Shown piece after piece: positions 35,412 to 43,830 of a stretch of DNA of 53,149 nucleotides. The notes beneath the pieces were generated by a model that saw only the letters and a program-made list of their open reading frames with translations, did not search any database and was not told where the DNA came from. The stretch is from JBGUVL01 sp045134375. Lineage in GTDB: Bacteria > Bacillota_I > Bacilli_A > Erysipelotrichales > Erysipelotrichaceae. Numbering within the stretch: position 1 is the stretch's first letter; every line of letters starts with the position of its first letter. The stretch lies in the NCBI GenBank assembly GCA_045134375.1, contig JBGUVL010000024.1, forward strand, positions 1 to 53,149, written 5' to 3'. A program made the translations under genes and the position numbers.

Positions 35412-36272
35412 ATGAAACATAAATTATTAAAAATATTGTCATTTTTGCTGATCATCGCAATCATAATAGCAAGTTGTTTATTCTATGCTATTTATATTTC
35501 ACCAGATAAATTAACGATTCGTTACGATGCATTTTCATCCAAAAAAATACCAACCTCTTTGGATGATGTCAATATTGGCTTTTTCAGCGATGTCTATTAT
35601 ATGAGTTTTATGGATCAAGATCGCTTTGATCGAATGTTGGATCAAATCAAAAGCACCGATATTGATATTCTAATCTTTGGCGGCGATTTATTTGCCAATC
35701 CAACAGATCCTAATATCACTGCAGAAGTGATTTCAGAAATGACCCAAAAATTAAGTGAATTAGATGCTCCATTAGGAAAATTCTATGTATTAGGAGAAAT
35801 TGACAATAGTACACCCGATACCCGCACCTTGATTTCTAATATCCTTTATAATGCCGGATTTGAAGATATGACAAACCATAGTTTTAAGATTCATAATGGC
35901 AAATTGGAAAGCATCACTCTAATCGGTTTAGATAATTGTATCAATGGTAGTGTCGATGTCCAAAGTGCATTTAATGGCACAAGCACTGACAGTTACACCA
36001 TTTTAGTTTCTCATACACCTGATAATATAAATGTTGTAGGAGATGGTAGTATTGATGTTATGCTTGCGGGGCATTCTTTCGGTGGTCAAATTTATTTACC
36101 AATCTTAGGTACTATGAATAAAATCGAAGGAGCCACCAATTACTATCATGGAACTTATACGCTCAATAATAAAACATTGATCGTATCCAATGGATTGGGT
36201 ACAAAAGAAATGGATATGCGTTTATTTTGTCCTCCTCAATTTAATATTATCCGTTTAAATCATCGCAATTAA
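35412..36272 (+). CDS. Metallophosphoesterase-fold protein with most metal ligands replaced
   Basis: A 286-residue protein with one N-terminal membrane segment (about 8-28) and an outer calcineurin-type domain like YkuE. The landmark motifs are recognisable but altered: SDxH is S-D60-V-Y62; GGD is kept (D92); GNHD is G128-E-I-D131; the SH before TPD is kept (H201); GHTHGGQ is GHSFGGQ (H221, F223). Thus the first His, the Asn/His of GNHD and the last His are gone. Loss at several ligands suggests a non-catalytic protein. The start is the ATG at 35412 with AAAGGGTG upstream; a GTG three codons earlier lies within that site. Own terminator follows. Confidence 0.78.
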   Translation: MKHKLLKILSFLLIIAIIIASCLFYAIYISPDKLTIRYDAFSSKKIPTSLDDVNIGFFSDVYYMSFMDQDRFDRMLDQIKSTDIDILIFGGDLFANPTDPNITAEVISEMTQKLSELDAPLGKFYVLGEIDNSTPDTRTLISNILYNAGFEDMTNHSFKIHNGKLESITLIGLDNCINGSVDVQSAFNGTSTDSYTILVSHTPDNINVVGDGSIDVMLAGHSFGGQIYLPILGTMNKIEGATNYYHGTYTLNNKTLIVSNGLGTKEMDMRLFCPPQFNIIRLNHRN

Positions 36273-36479
36273 ACCATCGATTTTTAAATCATCAATCGTC
36301 AACGATAGAAGCGATAAACGATATATATTTTGACAATAATAAACATATTTTAAGGATCATTTACCAATGGATCCTTTTCTTTTCGATTTTCTTTTTCCCA
36401 AATCATAAGAAAAGATTTCTCTTTTCATAGCTATGTTATTATCGCAATCTATGTTAGAGAAATCATATGTTTGTTATCA
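36273..36479. other. Intergenic region with one terminator
   Basis: AAGGATC (36352-36358) and GATCCTT (36370-36376) form a hairpin followed by TTCTTTT, ending the phosphoesterase-like transcript. Beyond it lie AT-rich bases with a weak GAAAAGA/TCTTTTC palindrome. No terminator with a T run was seen for the convergent ABC-F gene. Confidence 0.6.
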
Positions 36480-38033
36480 TTATATAATTTTTGTTGTCCA
36501 CTGTTCTAAATTCCAAATCTCATCCACGATATCTTCATAAAATTCAGGATCATGTGATACTAATAAAATAGTGCCTTTATAATCTTTTAATGCCCGTTTC
36601 AACTCTTCCTTGGCATCCACATCCAAATGATTCGTAGGTTCATCTAGTACTAAAACATTACAATCACGATTCATTATTTTACACAATCGTACTTTTGCTT
36701 GCTCTCCACCAGAAAGAACACACATCGCTGACTCAATATGATCTGTTGTTAATGCACATTGTGCAAGAGCAGCTCTTACTTCTCCGTTGGTATATCCAGG
36801 AAACTCTTCCCAAAAATAATCCAATGCACTTTGATAAACAGTGGATTCTTCTTGTTCAAAAAAACCAATTTCAACAAATGGATCTACTTCCACCATACCG
36901 GAGAGTGGTGGAATGATAGAGAGCAGTGTCTTTAACAATGTCGTTTTTCCTAATCCATTTACTCCCTTGATTGCAACTCTTTGATTTCGTTGCAGATGTA
37001 ATGTCATTGGCTTTGTTAAAGCATCATCATAACCTATGACTAATTCTTTTGCTTCAAAAATCATACGACCTGGTGTACGAGATTCTCGAAAAGAAAAATG
37101 CGGTTTTAATTTTTCCTTTGGTTTGCTTAACAATTCCATTTTATCTAGTTTTTTCTGCCGTGAATGTGCCATATTTCTAGTCGCTACGCGAGCTTTATTT
37201 CGCGCAATAAAATCTTCTAAATCTTCAATTTCTTTTTGCTGCTTGCGATAGGCTGCTTCTTGCTGTCTTCGTTTCAACTCATACTGTGTTATAAAGTAAT
37301 CATAATCTCCAGCATAGCGTGTTAAAACACCATTTTCGATATGATAGATTAAATTCACTACTTGATTTAAAAAAGAGATGTCATGGGAAATTAAAATAAA
37401 AGCATTTTCATAATTCTGTAAAAAAGTTGTCAACCAACGAATGTGTTCCTCATCAAGATAATTTGTTGGCTCATCCAGTAATAGAATCATAGGATTCTCT
37501 AATAGCAATTTACACAATAGAACTTTTGATCGTTGTCCTCCGGATAGTTGAGAAACATCTTTATCCAATCCAATTTCTAATAATCCTAAACCATTAGCTG
37601 CTTCATTGATTTTCGTATCAATCGTATAAAAACCACTATGATCTAAAATATCTTGTATTTCTCCAACTTCTTCCATACACCGATTCATTTCTTCTTCACT
37701 GCAATCACACATTTTTTCATACAGCGACATCATTTCTTTTTCTAAATCAAACAAATGGACAAAAGCATCTTCTAATATTTGTTTGATGGTTTTTCCTTTT
37801 TCTAGTACCGTATGTTGATCAAGATAACCGGTGGTGATACGATTGCACCACTCGACTTTTCCTTCTTCCGGTGATAGTTTTCCGGTTACAATATTTAAAA
37901 AAGTGCTTTTCCCTTCTCCATTCGCACCAATCAAACCGACATGTTCACCATTTAATAAACGAAAGGAAACATTTTCTAAAATCTGTCTACCACCAAAACT
38001 ATGTGACACATTACTTACATTTAATATACTCAT
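36480..38033 (-). CDS. ABC-F family ATPase
   Basis: A 517-residue soluble protein with two ABC domains and no membrane segments. ABC1 has Walker A GANGEGKST (37-45) and LSGGQRSKVLL with LLLDEPTNYLD; ABC2 has GVNGLGKTT and LSGGEQAKVRLC with LVLDEPTNHLD. The linker is an Arg/Lys-rich helical stretch (RNKARVATRNMAHSRQKKLDK). Such proteins bind the ribosomal E site; some protect against ribosome-targeting antibiotics, others assist stalled translation. The class cannot be fixed from the linker by eye. GGAGG (38038-38042) precedes the ATG. Upstream is a leader with a 16-codon ORF and a terminator, typical of antibiotic-responsive control. Confidence 0.9.
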   Translation of the reverse strand: MSILNVSNVSHSFGGRQILENVSFRLLNGEHVGLIGANGEGKSTFLNIVTGKLSPEEGKVEWCNRITTGYLDQHTVLEKGKTIKQILEDAFVHLFDLEKEMMSLYEKMCDCSEEEMNRCMEEVGEIQDILDHSGFYTIDTKINEAANGLGLLEIGLDKDVSQLSGGQRSKVLLCKLLLENPMILLLDEPTNYLDEEHIRWLTTFLQNYENAFILISHDISFLNQVVNLIYHIENGVLTRYAGDYDYFITQYELKRRQQEAAYRKQQKEIEDLEDFIARNKARVATRNMAHSRQKKLDKMELLSKPKEKLKPHFSFRESRTPGRMIFEAKELVIGYDDALTKPMTLHLQRNQRVAIKGVNGLGKTTLLKTLLSIIPPLSGMVEVDPFVEIGFFEQEESTVYQSALDYFWEEFPGYTNGEVRAALAQCALTTDHIESAMCVLSGGEQAKVRLCKIMNRDCNVLVLDEPTNHLDVDAKEELKRALKDYKGTILLVSHDPEFYEDIVDEIWNLEQWTTKII

Positions 38034-38050
38034 AAATCCTCCAAACCAAG

Positions 38051-38074
38051 AAAAAAAGCAATTGCTTGCTTTTT
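38051..38074 (-). terminator. Attenuator terminator in the ABC-F leader
   Basis: A perfect 9-bp stem with a 4-base loop and seven T residues, placed 18 bases before the ABC-F start codon. There is no gene upstream on this strand for it to end except the leader ORF and the unit starting at 38252, which reads away. Confidence 0.7.
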
Positions 38075-38087
38075 CATTTTAACGAAG

Positions 38088-38138
38088 TTACAGGAGCCAG
38101 CTTTCCAACAAAGAGACTCCTGCGAGGTGTTTTTTCAT
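38088..38138 (-). CDS. Leader peptide upstream of the ABC-F gene
   Basis: A 16-codon open frame, MKKHLAGVSLLESWLL, ends 54 bases before the ABC-F ATG. Its codons overlap the CAGGAG/CTCCTG hairpin, so translating or stalled ribosomes would change the fold ahead of the terminator. The ribosome site is weak (GGGAA about ten bases upstream), which lowers confidence. The opening MKK and hydrophobic end are typical of regulatory leader peptides. Too short for homology; supported by layout only. Confidence 0.45.
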   Translation of the reverse strand: MKKHLAGVSLLESWLL

Positions 38139-38228
38139 ATCATCTTGTTCCCATTCGAAAAAATGGATGAAATATACGCTACAAAAGATATGTCAAACCA
38201 AAATCCTCCATCCTTATTCTAACATAAG

Positions 38229-38249
38229 TAAGCCGCAGTTGGCGGCTTA
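38229..38249. terminator. GC-rich hairpin past the peptidoglycan-binding gene
   Basis: TAAGCCGC, loop AGTTG, GCGGCTTA, two bases after the stop at 38252. The minus strand has only CTTATGTT after it, so termination may be weak. Confidence 0.45.
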
Positions 38250-38251
38250 TT

Positions 38252-38761
38252 TTAAATAATTCTTAAATAATCTCCTACAATATTATCCCAAGTTCTAGCA
38301 CCCAACACACCATCCGGAGTAATACCATAATAATATTGATACATCATTACTGCCATACGGGTCTGATTTCCAAAAATTCCATCCACGGTTAACGGTCTAA
38401 GACATGGCGTTGTTTCAGCAATCGCATTAATATACTGTTGCATTTTATAAACATCCAACCCCCTAGAACCTAGACTTAAAAAATATGCTTGTGAGGCTAC
38501 TGGAATATTAGGAAAAACATTAAAATCATTTAATTTGTTAATCAGCGCATCCCAAGTGACATCACCCACGATACCATCAACTGGAAGTCCTACTGCTCTT
38601 TGAAACTGCTGTACTGCTGTTTTTGTTCCAGAACCATAAATACCGTCTTGAGCAACACGATTGGTAATCAAGCCATTGCTTTGCATAATATTTAAATATC
38701 CTTGAATTTTATTGACAGCGATTCCGATATCTCCACTTTGCTTTACATAATTTGTCGCCAT
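38252..38761 (-). CDS. Protein with two peptidoglycan-binding (PGB1) domains
   Basis: A 169-residue protein made of two tandem PG_binding_1 repeats: residues about 9-75 (AVNKIQGYLNIM, DGIYGSGTKTAVQQFQRAVGLPVDGIVGDVTWDAL) and about 93-165 (DVYKMQQYINAI, DGIFGNQTRMAVMMYQYYYGITPDGVLGARTWDNI). No signal peptide or catalytic domain is present, which is unusual for a wall-binding protein; in spore formers such domains also occur in mother-cell or spore-cortex proteins. AGGAGA precedes the ATG. It is a single-gene unit between ileS and the ABC-F gene. Role unknown. Confidence 0.85.
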   Translation of the reverse strand: MATNYVKQSGDIGIAVNKIQGYLNIMQSNGLITNRVAQDGIYGSGTKTAVQQFQRAVGLPVDGIVGDVTWDALINKLNDFNVFPNIPVASQAYFLSLGSRGLDVYKMQQYINAIAETTPCLRPLTVDGIFGNQTRMAVMMYQYYYGITPDGVLGARTWDNIVGDYLRII

Positions 38762-38832
38762 AATATTCTCCTTTCACTTTACTTTATGTAAATCCAAAAG
38801 GAATGATTGGGCATTGTCTTTTCTATAGAATA

Positions 38833-38860
38833 GAAAAAAAGGATTCTCACATGAGAATCT
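38833..38860 (-). terminator. Terminator of ileS
   Basis: GATTCTC, loop ATGT or ACAT, GAGAATC (38842-38859), then CTTTTTTT on the minus strand, nine bases past the ileS stop. Confidence 0.85.
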
Positions 38861-38868
38861 CTTTTCTT

Positions 38869-41592
38869 CTATTTTAATACTTCCTGGCATCTTTCGCACA
38901 GACCTTCTTCATGATCAGAATCTGTTATATTCCAACATCTTGGACATACCTTTCCTTCACATTTATGAACATCTGCTTCTACTGTTCCATAAGCTGTTAA
39001 TGACGATTCACTGAAGCTTACTTTGGATACAATTAACCATTGATTTAATTGGCAGCCGACCACACGATCAATGACACTCTTTACTTCATCACTAACATGT
39101 AATGTAACATGAGCTTCTAATGATTTACCAATAATTTTCGCATTACGTGCTTCTTCAATCGCCTTGAAAACATCGCTTCGTAATGCCATCATGATAGCCA
39201 TATCTGACTTAATGGATTCGCTATTCATAATTACTTCTTCTTCATTGAATCGCTGTAAATGTACCGTTTCTCCATCATATTCATTAAAATACCAAGTTAT
39301 TTCCTCCGCTGTATGACAAAGAATAGGTGCCCATAATTTTAATAAAGTATCAACACATTGATAAATAACGGTTTGTACTTGTCTTCTTCGTTTACTATCC
39401 TGTTTTTCAATATAAAGAATATCTTTTGTGAAATCCAAATAATAAGCACTTAATACATTCGTCATAAAAGTTGTCAATTTTGTTGTAACCGATGGGAAAT
39501 CATATCCTGCATAAGCTGCTTTTACTTCTTTGCTTACTTCATATAACTGAATTAATACATGTTGATCGATAACCGTTAACTCATTTGTTGCTATTTTGTC
39601 TTCTTTGGTGAAGTCATTGATATTACCTAATAAGAATTTAAATGTATTTCTAACCTTACGATAATTTTCACTTACCTGTTTTAAGATGTTATCCCCCATA
39701 GAACAATCCGCTTGATAATCGACAGAAGCTGCCCACAAACGCAGAATGTCAGCACCATATTTACTAGTTACTTGACTAGGTGCAACTGCATTCCACTGAG
39801 ATTTGCTCATCTTAACACCTTTTTCATCCATACAGAAACCATGAGATAATACTTGTTTATATGGTGAATGTCCGTGAACCGCAGTACCAACGATCAAAGA
39901 AGAATTGAACCATCCACGATATTGGTCGCTTCCTTCAAAATAAAGATCAGCTGGATATCCTAATCCTCTCTCTTTCATCGCACCAGTATGAGAGCTTCCG
40001 GAATCAAACCATACATCCATGGTATCTAATTCTTTTCTAAAAATACCATTAGGACTTAATGGATTACAATATCCTTCTGGTAATAAGTCTTTCGCTTCTC
40101 TCTCAAACCAAATATTGCTTCCATATTCTCTAAATAGATCTGCCACATGGTCAAATACTTCTTTTTCCATAATAGGTGTATCATCTTCGGTATAGAAAAT
40201 TGGAATTGGAACACCCCAAGCACGCTGACGAGAGATACACCAATCCCCACGATCAGCAATCATGTTATGCATTCTCTGCTGTCCCCAACTAGGAATCCAA
40301 TCAACCGCATCAATTTCTGCCAATAATTGATCTCTAATCTTATCAATTGAAGCAAACCACTGTGTCGTAGCACGGAAAATAATTGGTTTCTTGGTACGCC
40401 AATCATGTGGATAAGAGTGAGTAATAAATTCTAACTTTAATAGTGCTCCTAACTCATCCAATTTCAAAGTTACCGTTTTATTGGCATCTTCGACATACTG
40501 ACCAGCAAGCCATTCACCACAATCTTCCATCATACAGCCATGTTCATCGACATTACAATAAGCAGGAAGACCATATTTCATTCCTACGAAGAAGTCATCC
40601 GCACCAAATCCAGGAGCAGTATGAACACATCCTGTACCAGCATCATCCGTAACATGATCCCCAAGAATGATTAACGACTCCTTGTCGTATAATGGATGTT
40701 GACAAGTAATCATTTCTAATTCTTTTCCCTTGAATGTTTTCATTACTTCTCTTTCTTTCAATTCAAATTTATCACATAACTCTTCTACTTTGGTATCTAA
40801 CATAATCAGGTTACCCTTTTCTGTTTTCACTAAAGCGTACGTGTATCTTTCATTTAAACAGATTGCTAAATTTGCCGGAATGGTCCAGGGAGTTGTTGTC
40901 CAAATAACAAAGTTATCTTCTTCCGGTGTTAAAATACCCTTTCCATCTTTTACCGCAAATTTAACAAAAATAGTTGGACTCTTCACATCTTTATATTCAA
41001 TTTCGGCTTCTGCCAGAGCACTTTCACTAGATGGTGACCAATAAACTGGTTTTAATCCCTTATAAATCAAACCATCCATTGCCATTTTGCCAAACACTTC
41101 AATCTGTTTTGCTTCAAAATCTTTCTGCAATGTAATATAAGGGTGATCGTAATCGCCGATACATCCTAATGAAAGGAAACCTTTCTTCTGATTTTCCACT
41201 TGTTCTAATGCGTAATCATAGCACAGTTTTCGAAAATCACTTAATGGCATTTTCTTTCGATCATAACCTTTTTTCGTAATTGCTGTTTCAATTGGTAATC
41301 CATGCGTATCCCATCCTGGAATGAATGGGGTTTGGTAACCAGCCATAAATTTAGAACGAACAATAACATCTTTCAATGTTTTATTCAATCCATGCCCTAA
41401 ATGAATATCACCGTTGGCATAAGGAGGCCCATCATGTAATACAAAAGGTTCGCATCCTTCTCTTTTCTCCAACATTTTTTCATACAGTTTTTCATCTTGC
41501 CATTTCTTTTGAATCTTTGGTTCTTTCGTTGGTAATTTTCCACGCATCTCAAAGTCCGTTTTTGGCATCAGTAAGGTGTCTTTATACTCCAT
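38869..41592 (-). CDS. ileS: Isoleucyl-tRNA synthetase
   Basis: A 907-residue class I synthetase. The HIGH motif is in PPYANGDIHLGHG, the editing (CP1) domain contains TTPWTIPANL and DDAGTGCVHTAPGFGADD, KMSKS is in GVKMSKSQWN, and the C-terminal zinc-binding end is CPRCW...CERC. The open frame begins with a TTG at 41598; AGGAGG eight bases before the ATG at 41592 fixes that start (MEYKDTLLMPKTDF). Expression is controlled by a T-box leader upstream. It follows divIVA, as in Bacillus, and has its own terminator. Confidence 0.97.
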   Translation of the reverse strand: MEYKDTLLMPKTDFEMRGKLPTKEPKIQKKWQDEKLYEKMLEKREGCEPFVLHDGPPYANGDIHLGHGLNKTLKDVIVRSKFMAGYQTPFIPGWDTHGLPIETAITKKGYDRKKMPLSDFRKLCYDYALEQVENQKKGFLSLGCIGDYDHPYITLQKDFEAKQIEVFGKMAMDGLIYKGLKPVYWSPSSESALAEAEIEYKDVKSPTIFVKFAVKDGKGILTPEEDNFVIWTTTPWTIPANLAICLNERYTYALVKTEKGNLIMLDTKVEELCDKFELKEREVMKTFKGKELEMITCQHPLYDKESLIILGDHVTDDAGTGCVHTAPGFGADDFFVGMKYGLPAYCNVDEHGCMMEDCGEWLAGQYVEDANKTVTLKLDELGALLKLEFITHSYPHDWRTKKPIIFRATTQWFASIDKIRDQLLAEIDAVDWIPSWGQQRMHNMIADRGDWCISRQRAWGVPIPIFYTEDDTPIMEKEVFDHVADLFREYGSNIWFEREAKDLLPEGYCNPLSPNGIFRKELDTMDVWFDSGSSHTGAMKERGLGYPADLYFEGSDQYRGWFNSSLIVGTAVHGHSPYKQVLSHGFCMDEKGVKMSKSQWNAVAPSQVTSKYGADILRLWAASVDYQADCSMGDNILKQVSENYRKVRNTFKFLLGNINDFTKEDKIATNELTVIDQHVLIQLYEVSKEVKAAYAGYDFPSVTTKLTTFMTNVLSAYYLDFTKDILYIEKQDSKRRRQVQTVIYQCVDTLLKLWAPILCHTAEEITWYFNEYDGETVHLQRFNEEEVIMNSESIKSDMAIMMALRSDVFKAIEEARNAKIIGKSLEAHVTLHVSDEVKSVIDRVVGCQLNQWLIVSKVSFSESSLTAYGTVEADVHKCEGKVCPRCWNITDSDHEEGLCERCQEVLK

Positions 41593-41610
41593 TTTCAATT
41601 CCTCCTTATA

Positions 41611-41840
41611 AAATAAAAAGCATCCTTATTGCTAAGGACGCTTATTACAAACGCGGTACCACCTTAGTTCATACTGATTCACAGTATGCCCTTCATTTCC
41701 ATTAACGCAGGCTTACGAATTTTCCTACTCAGTTTCAGAAAATCTGCTCCTAAGTGATTTTTATGATTTCCTGTCATTGATTTTCACCAACCATCAACTC
41801 TCTCTCACATTCCTTCATAAACATGTCTTATTCATCGCAT
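41611..41840 (-). promoter_or_regulatory. T-box riboswitch of ileS
   Basis: The minus strand carries the conserved T-box AAGGTGGTACCGCG (41652-41665), then an intrinsic terminator GCGTCCTTA, loop, TAAGGATGC and TTTTTATTTT (41611-41641). Upstream, the AGAGAGAG-containing Stem I region starts near 41815. An ATC triplet at 41756-41758 in AAAATCACTTAGGAGC is a plausible Ile specifier. Uncharged tRNA-Ile should favour the antiterminator and turn ileS on. The 5' limit is approximate. Confidence 0.9.
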
Positions 41841-41857
41841 TTCTTTTTTTAATTTAC

Positions 41858-42316
41858 TTACTCATCACACTTTTTTAATAATTCAGCACTTGGAATCGGT
41901 GGAACATCAAAGCGCTCGATCGATTCAATCAATTGTACTAATTGCTCATTCATTGAATCTTTAATTCCTTGCGCTTCCACTCCTAAACGACTAATGCTTT
42001 CCAAGATATCTCTTGCACAATAGTAAGCTTCTTTTATGATAGCATCTGCATTATCATTCGCATTTTGAATGATTTGATTGGCTTCTTTTAAAGCAATCTG
42101 CGCCATCTGCGTTGCGGCACTCTCCTTCACCTCAATGTCGTGCGTCATATCCTTCAGTTGCTGTTGCAAAGAAAGAATTTTATTTTGATCTTCTTCACTT
42201 TGTAAACGATAAGCTTCCAAATTTTTCTTCAATGCCGCATTTTCTTCTTCAAGGTTATGGATCGCCATATCTACTTGATAACGATTATAGCCTTTTCTCA
42301 TCGTATCAAACTGCAC
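41858..42316 (-). CDS. divIVA: DivIVA-family coiled-coil protein
   Basis: A 152-residue protein that localises to curved membrane at poles and septa in relatives. The N-terminal DivIVA-like segment is MQFDTMRKGYNRYQVDMAIHNLE, followed by a long coiled coil (about 25-140, many Gln/Glu/Ala heptads). The classical GYDxxEVDxFL is altered to GYNRYQVDMAI. Start choice: a GTG at 42325 lies inside the GAGGTG ribosome site, while the GTG at 42316 is six bases after it, so 42316 is preferred. It sits between ylmH and ileS, the standard division-cluster position. Confidence 0.8.
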   Translation of the reverse strand: MQFDTMRKGYNRYQVDMAIHNLEEENAALKKNLEAYRLQSEEDQNKILSLQQQLKDMTHDIEVKESAATQMAQIALKEANQIIQNANDNADAIIKEAYYCARDILESISRLGVEAQGIKDSMNEQLVQLIESIERFDVPPIPSAELLKKCDE

Positions 42317-42329
42317 GATACTCACCTCT

Positions 42330-43067
42330 CTAAAGATACTTTCCTATCCGAATCAAGAAATGTTGTTTGCGCGTCTTCCGATTTAAGTCCTCAATCACAA
42401 ACTTTCCATATCCCCGGATAGAAACAGTACTATTATTATTACATAAGTAATCATAATCTTCAAGCACAACTTGATTTACTTTTACCTTACCAGAGCGAAT
42501 CAATTGCTTTGCTTTTTCTCGAGAAAGATGGGCTATTGCAGCTACTAATGCATCCGCACGAAAAGAAGAAACCACACATTCGTAGTAATCCAATTGCGGC
42601 ACAAAAACGATTTCTCCCTGATAATGAGAAAGTGTGATAGGAACTCGTTTAACCTGTGTTAAATGTTGAATTAAATAATCTGCAATTTCTTGCTCTGCAT
42701 AGATAACAATTCGACCATCTTGCACAATGATATCCCCTACCACTTTTCTCTCGATCCCTAAATTCATTAACGCCCCTAATACATCACGATGAGTTACTTG
42801 ATGATACTTACCATCAAAGGTATCCGTTAATGCCACAATAGGAAACACGATATCTTCTTCCTCATACATTGTGATTGCCATTCGTTTTAATTCACTGTTT
42901 TCATAGCCTCCTTCTTCATAAAGAAAGCAGCCTTTGACTACTTGTTTTACAATCAATCGCTCATGTTCACTATAAAAAGGGGTGAAGATTATTTTCTGAT
43001 ACCGTTTTGCCATTTCTTCCAAATCTAGTATCCTTGAAATAAAATCTTCATACCCCTTAAAGTGCAT
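42330..43067 (-). CDS. ylmH: YlmH-type S4-domain RNA-binding protein
   Basis: A 245-residue cytosolic protein of the YlmH family, implicated in cell division and in rescue of stalled ribosomal subunits. The N-terminal part (HFKGYEDFISRILDLEEMAKRYQKIIFTPFYSEHE) and middle domain are followed by a C-terminal S4 RNA-binding domain (about 175-240, SFRADALVAAIAHLSREKAKQLIRSGKVKVNQ). The start is uncertain: no ATG has a good ribosome site. The family usually begins just before HF, so 43067 is used; the open frame extends to 43118 within sepF. No ylmG lies between sepF and ylmH here. Confidence 0.85.
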   Translation of the reverse strand: MHFKGYEDFISRILDLEEMAKRYQKIIFTPFYSEHERLIVKQVVKGCFLYEEGGYENSELKRMAITMYEEEDIVFPIVALTDTFDGKYHQVTHRDVLGALMNLGIERKVVGDIIVQDGRIVIYAEQEIADYLIQHLTQVKRVPITLSHYQGEIVFVPQLDYYECVVSSFRADALVAAIAHLSREKAKQLIRSGKVKVNQVVLEDYDYLCNNNSTVSIRGYGKFVIEDLNRKTRKQHFLIRIGKYL

Positions 43068-43077
43068 CAGCAGATTT

Positions 43078-43482
43078 TTACGATTCCTCGTTTGTCGCAT
43101 CGCCATCAATGGCTCCATGTACTCCCATTGATTTTGGAGTGCAAAGAATCACATTTGTACCAATTTTTTGAATCGTTCCATCTAACGCAAAAGTGACACC
43201 AGTTAAAAAATCAATCGTTCTTTGTGCATATTCACGAGTCAACTTATGTAAGTTCACAACGACAGCACGGTTTTCTTTAATTCTTCCAGCCACCTCATCA
43301 ACTTCATCATAAGAACGTGGCTCAAACAACACCATTTTTGTATCATTTGTCAAACGAGAAACTGCTTTTGACTTTGGTTTTTCATATTCAGAAATTGATT
43401 CCACTTCATCATCTTCATATTCTAATACTTCTTCTTCATCCATCGGAGAGATGAATTCTTTAATTTTCTGAGTAAAATTCAT
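43078..43482 (-). CDS. sepF: Cell division protein SepF
   Basis: A 134-residue FtsZ partner that bundles protofilaments and tethers them to the membrane. An N-terminal amphipathic helix (MNFTQKIKEFI) and acidic linker are followed by the SepF core (about 50-130: TKMVLFEPRSYDEVDEVAGRIKENRAVVVNLHKLTREYAQRTIDFLTGVTFALDG). GGAGG eight bases before ATG 43482 decides against the ATG at 43497, which overlaps that site. A near-perfect promoter lies immediately upstream. First gene of sepF-ylmH-divIVA, possibly reading on to the ileS T-box. Confidence 0.92.
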   Translation of the reverse strand: MNFTQKIKEFISPMDEEEVLEYEDDEVESISEYEKPKSKAVSRLTNDTKMVLFEPRSYDEVDEVAGRIKENRAVVVNLHKLTREYAQRTIDFLTGVTFALDGTIQKIGTNVILCTPKSMGVHGAIDGDATNEES

Positions 43483-43507
43483 ATAATCTTCCTCCATTAT
43501 TATCTGT

Positions 43508-43536
43508 ATTATAACACGATAGAATTAGGGTTTCAA
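43508..43536 (-). promoter_or_regulatory. Sigma-A promoter of the sepF operon
   Basis: Minus strand TTGAAA (43531-43536), 17 bases, TATAAT (43508-43513), followed by GGAGG and the sepF ATG at 43482. A second possible promoter, TTGATT-17-TATTAT (43734-43739 and 43711-43716), lies 200 bases further upstream. Confidence 0.8.
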
Positions 43537-43830
43537 CGTAAAAAAAAGAGACTTACCTTGTCCTTCTATCCTTTATAAAAGCAGAAAACGACAATACTAT
43601 ACACTCATAATCAAACACCTTTAGGAAAAACCATTTTCTTTATCAAAACAAAACTACAGATCATAAAATCAAGGAAGCATTCTTTACTATCGTTTCGTTA
43701 AGGATGTCCTATAATATACAAAAATTTCGTGCCAATCAAGTTTGTAATCGAAACAAAAAGGAATCCTCCACATCTTCTTTCTACGGAGGATTTTTATCCT
43801 TATGCTCATTTCCCTATCACAAAAGCACTT
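43537..43830. other. Intergenic stretch between ylmC/ymxH and sepF
   Basis: No gene is seen. It holds the upstream candidate promoter at 43711-43739 and the ylmC terminator. The bases between 43540 and 43700 are AT-rich without clear structure. In Bacillus this place contains ylmD and ylmE, which are absent. Confidence 0.6.
43757..43797 (-). terminator. Terminator after ylmC/ymxH
   Basis: AATCCTCC and GGAGGATT arms (43762-43769, 43785-43792) around a 15-base loop, followed on the minus strand by CCTTTTTG. The plus strand also ends in TTTTT. Confidence 0.7.

Larger units (their letters stand above)
38030..38200 (-). promoter_or_regulatory. Leader region with putative transcription attenuator of the ABC-F gene
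   Basis: From 5' to 3' on the minus strand: TTGACA (38191-38196) with a possible TATTTC 16 bases on; a 16-codon ORF (38138-38088); within it a CAGGAG...CTCCTG hairpin (38122-38117 with 38096-38091); then an intrinsic terminator, AAAAAGCAA loop GCAA TTGCTTTTTTT (38074-38051); then GGAGG and the ABC-F ATG. The terminator sits between leader ORF and gene, the layout of a ribosome-stalling attenuator. The inducing signal is not known. Confidence 0.6.

Noticed and set aside
36400..36440. GAAAAGA/TCTTTTC palindrome near the end of the ABC-F gene
   Set aside because: No T run follows on the minus strand, so it was not called a terminator.
38030..38077. Second leader frame MKKQAIAFFLGLEDL overlapping the ABC-F start
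   Set aside because: No ribosome site, and its codons are mostly the arms of the terminator. Mentioned in the attenuator finding but not called as a gene.
38780..38788. CATAAAGTA before the peptidoglycan-binding gene, like a sigma-K or sigma-E -10
   Set aside because: No matching -35 at the expected distance on the minus strand; chance occurrence in AT-rich DNA is likely.
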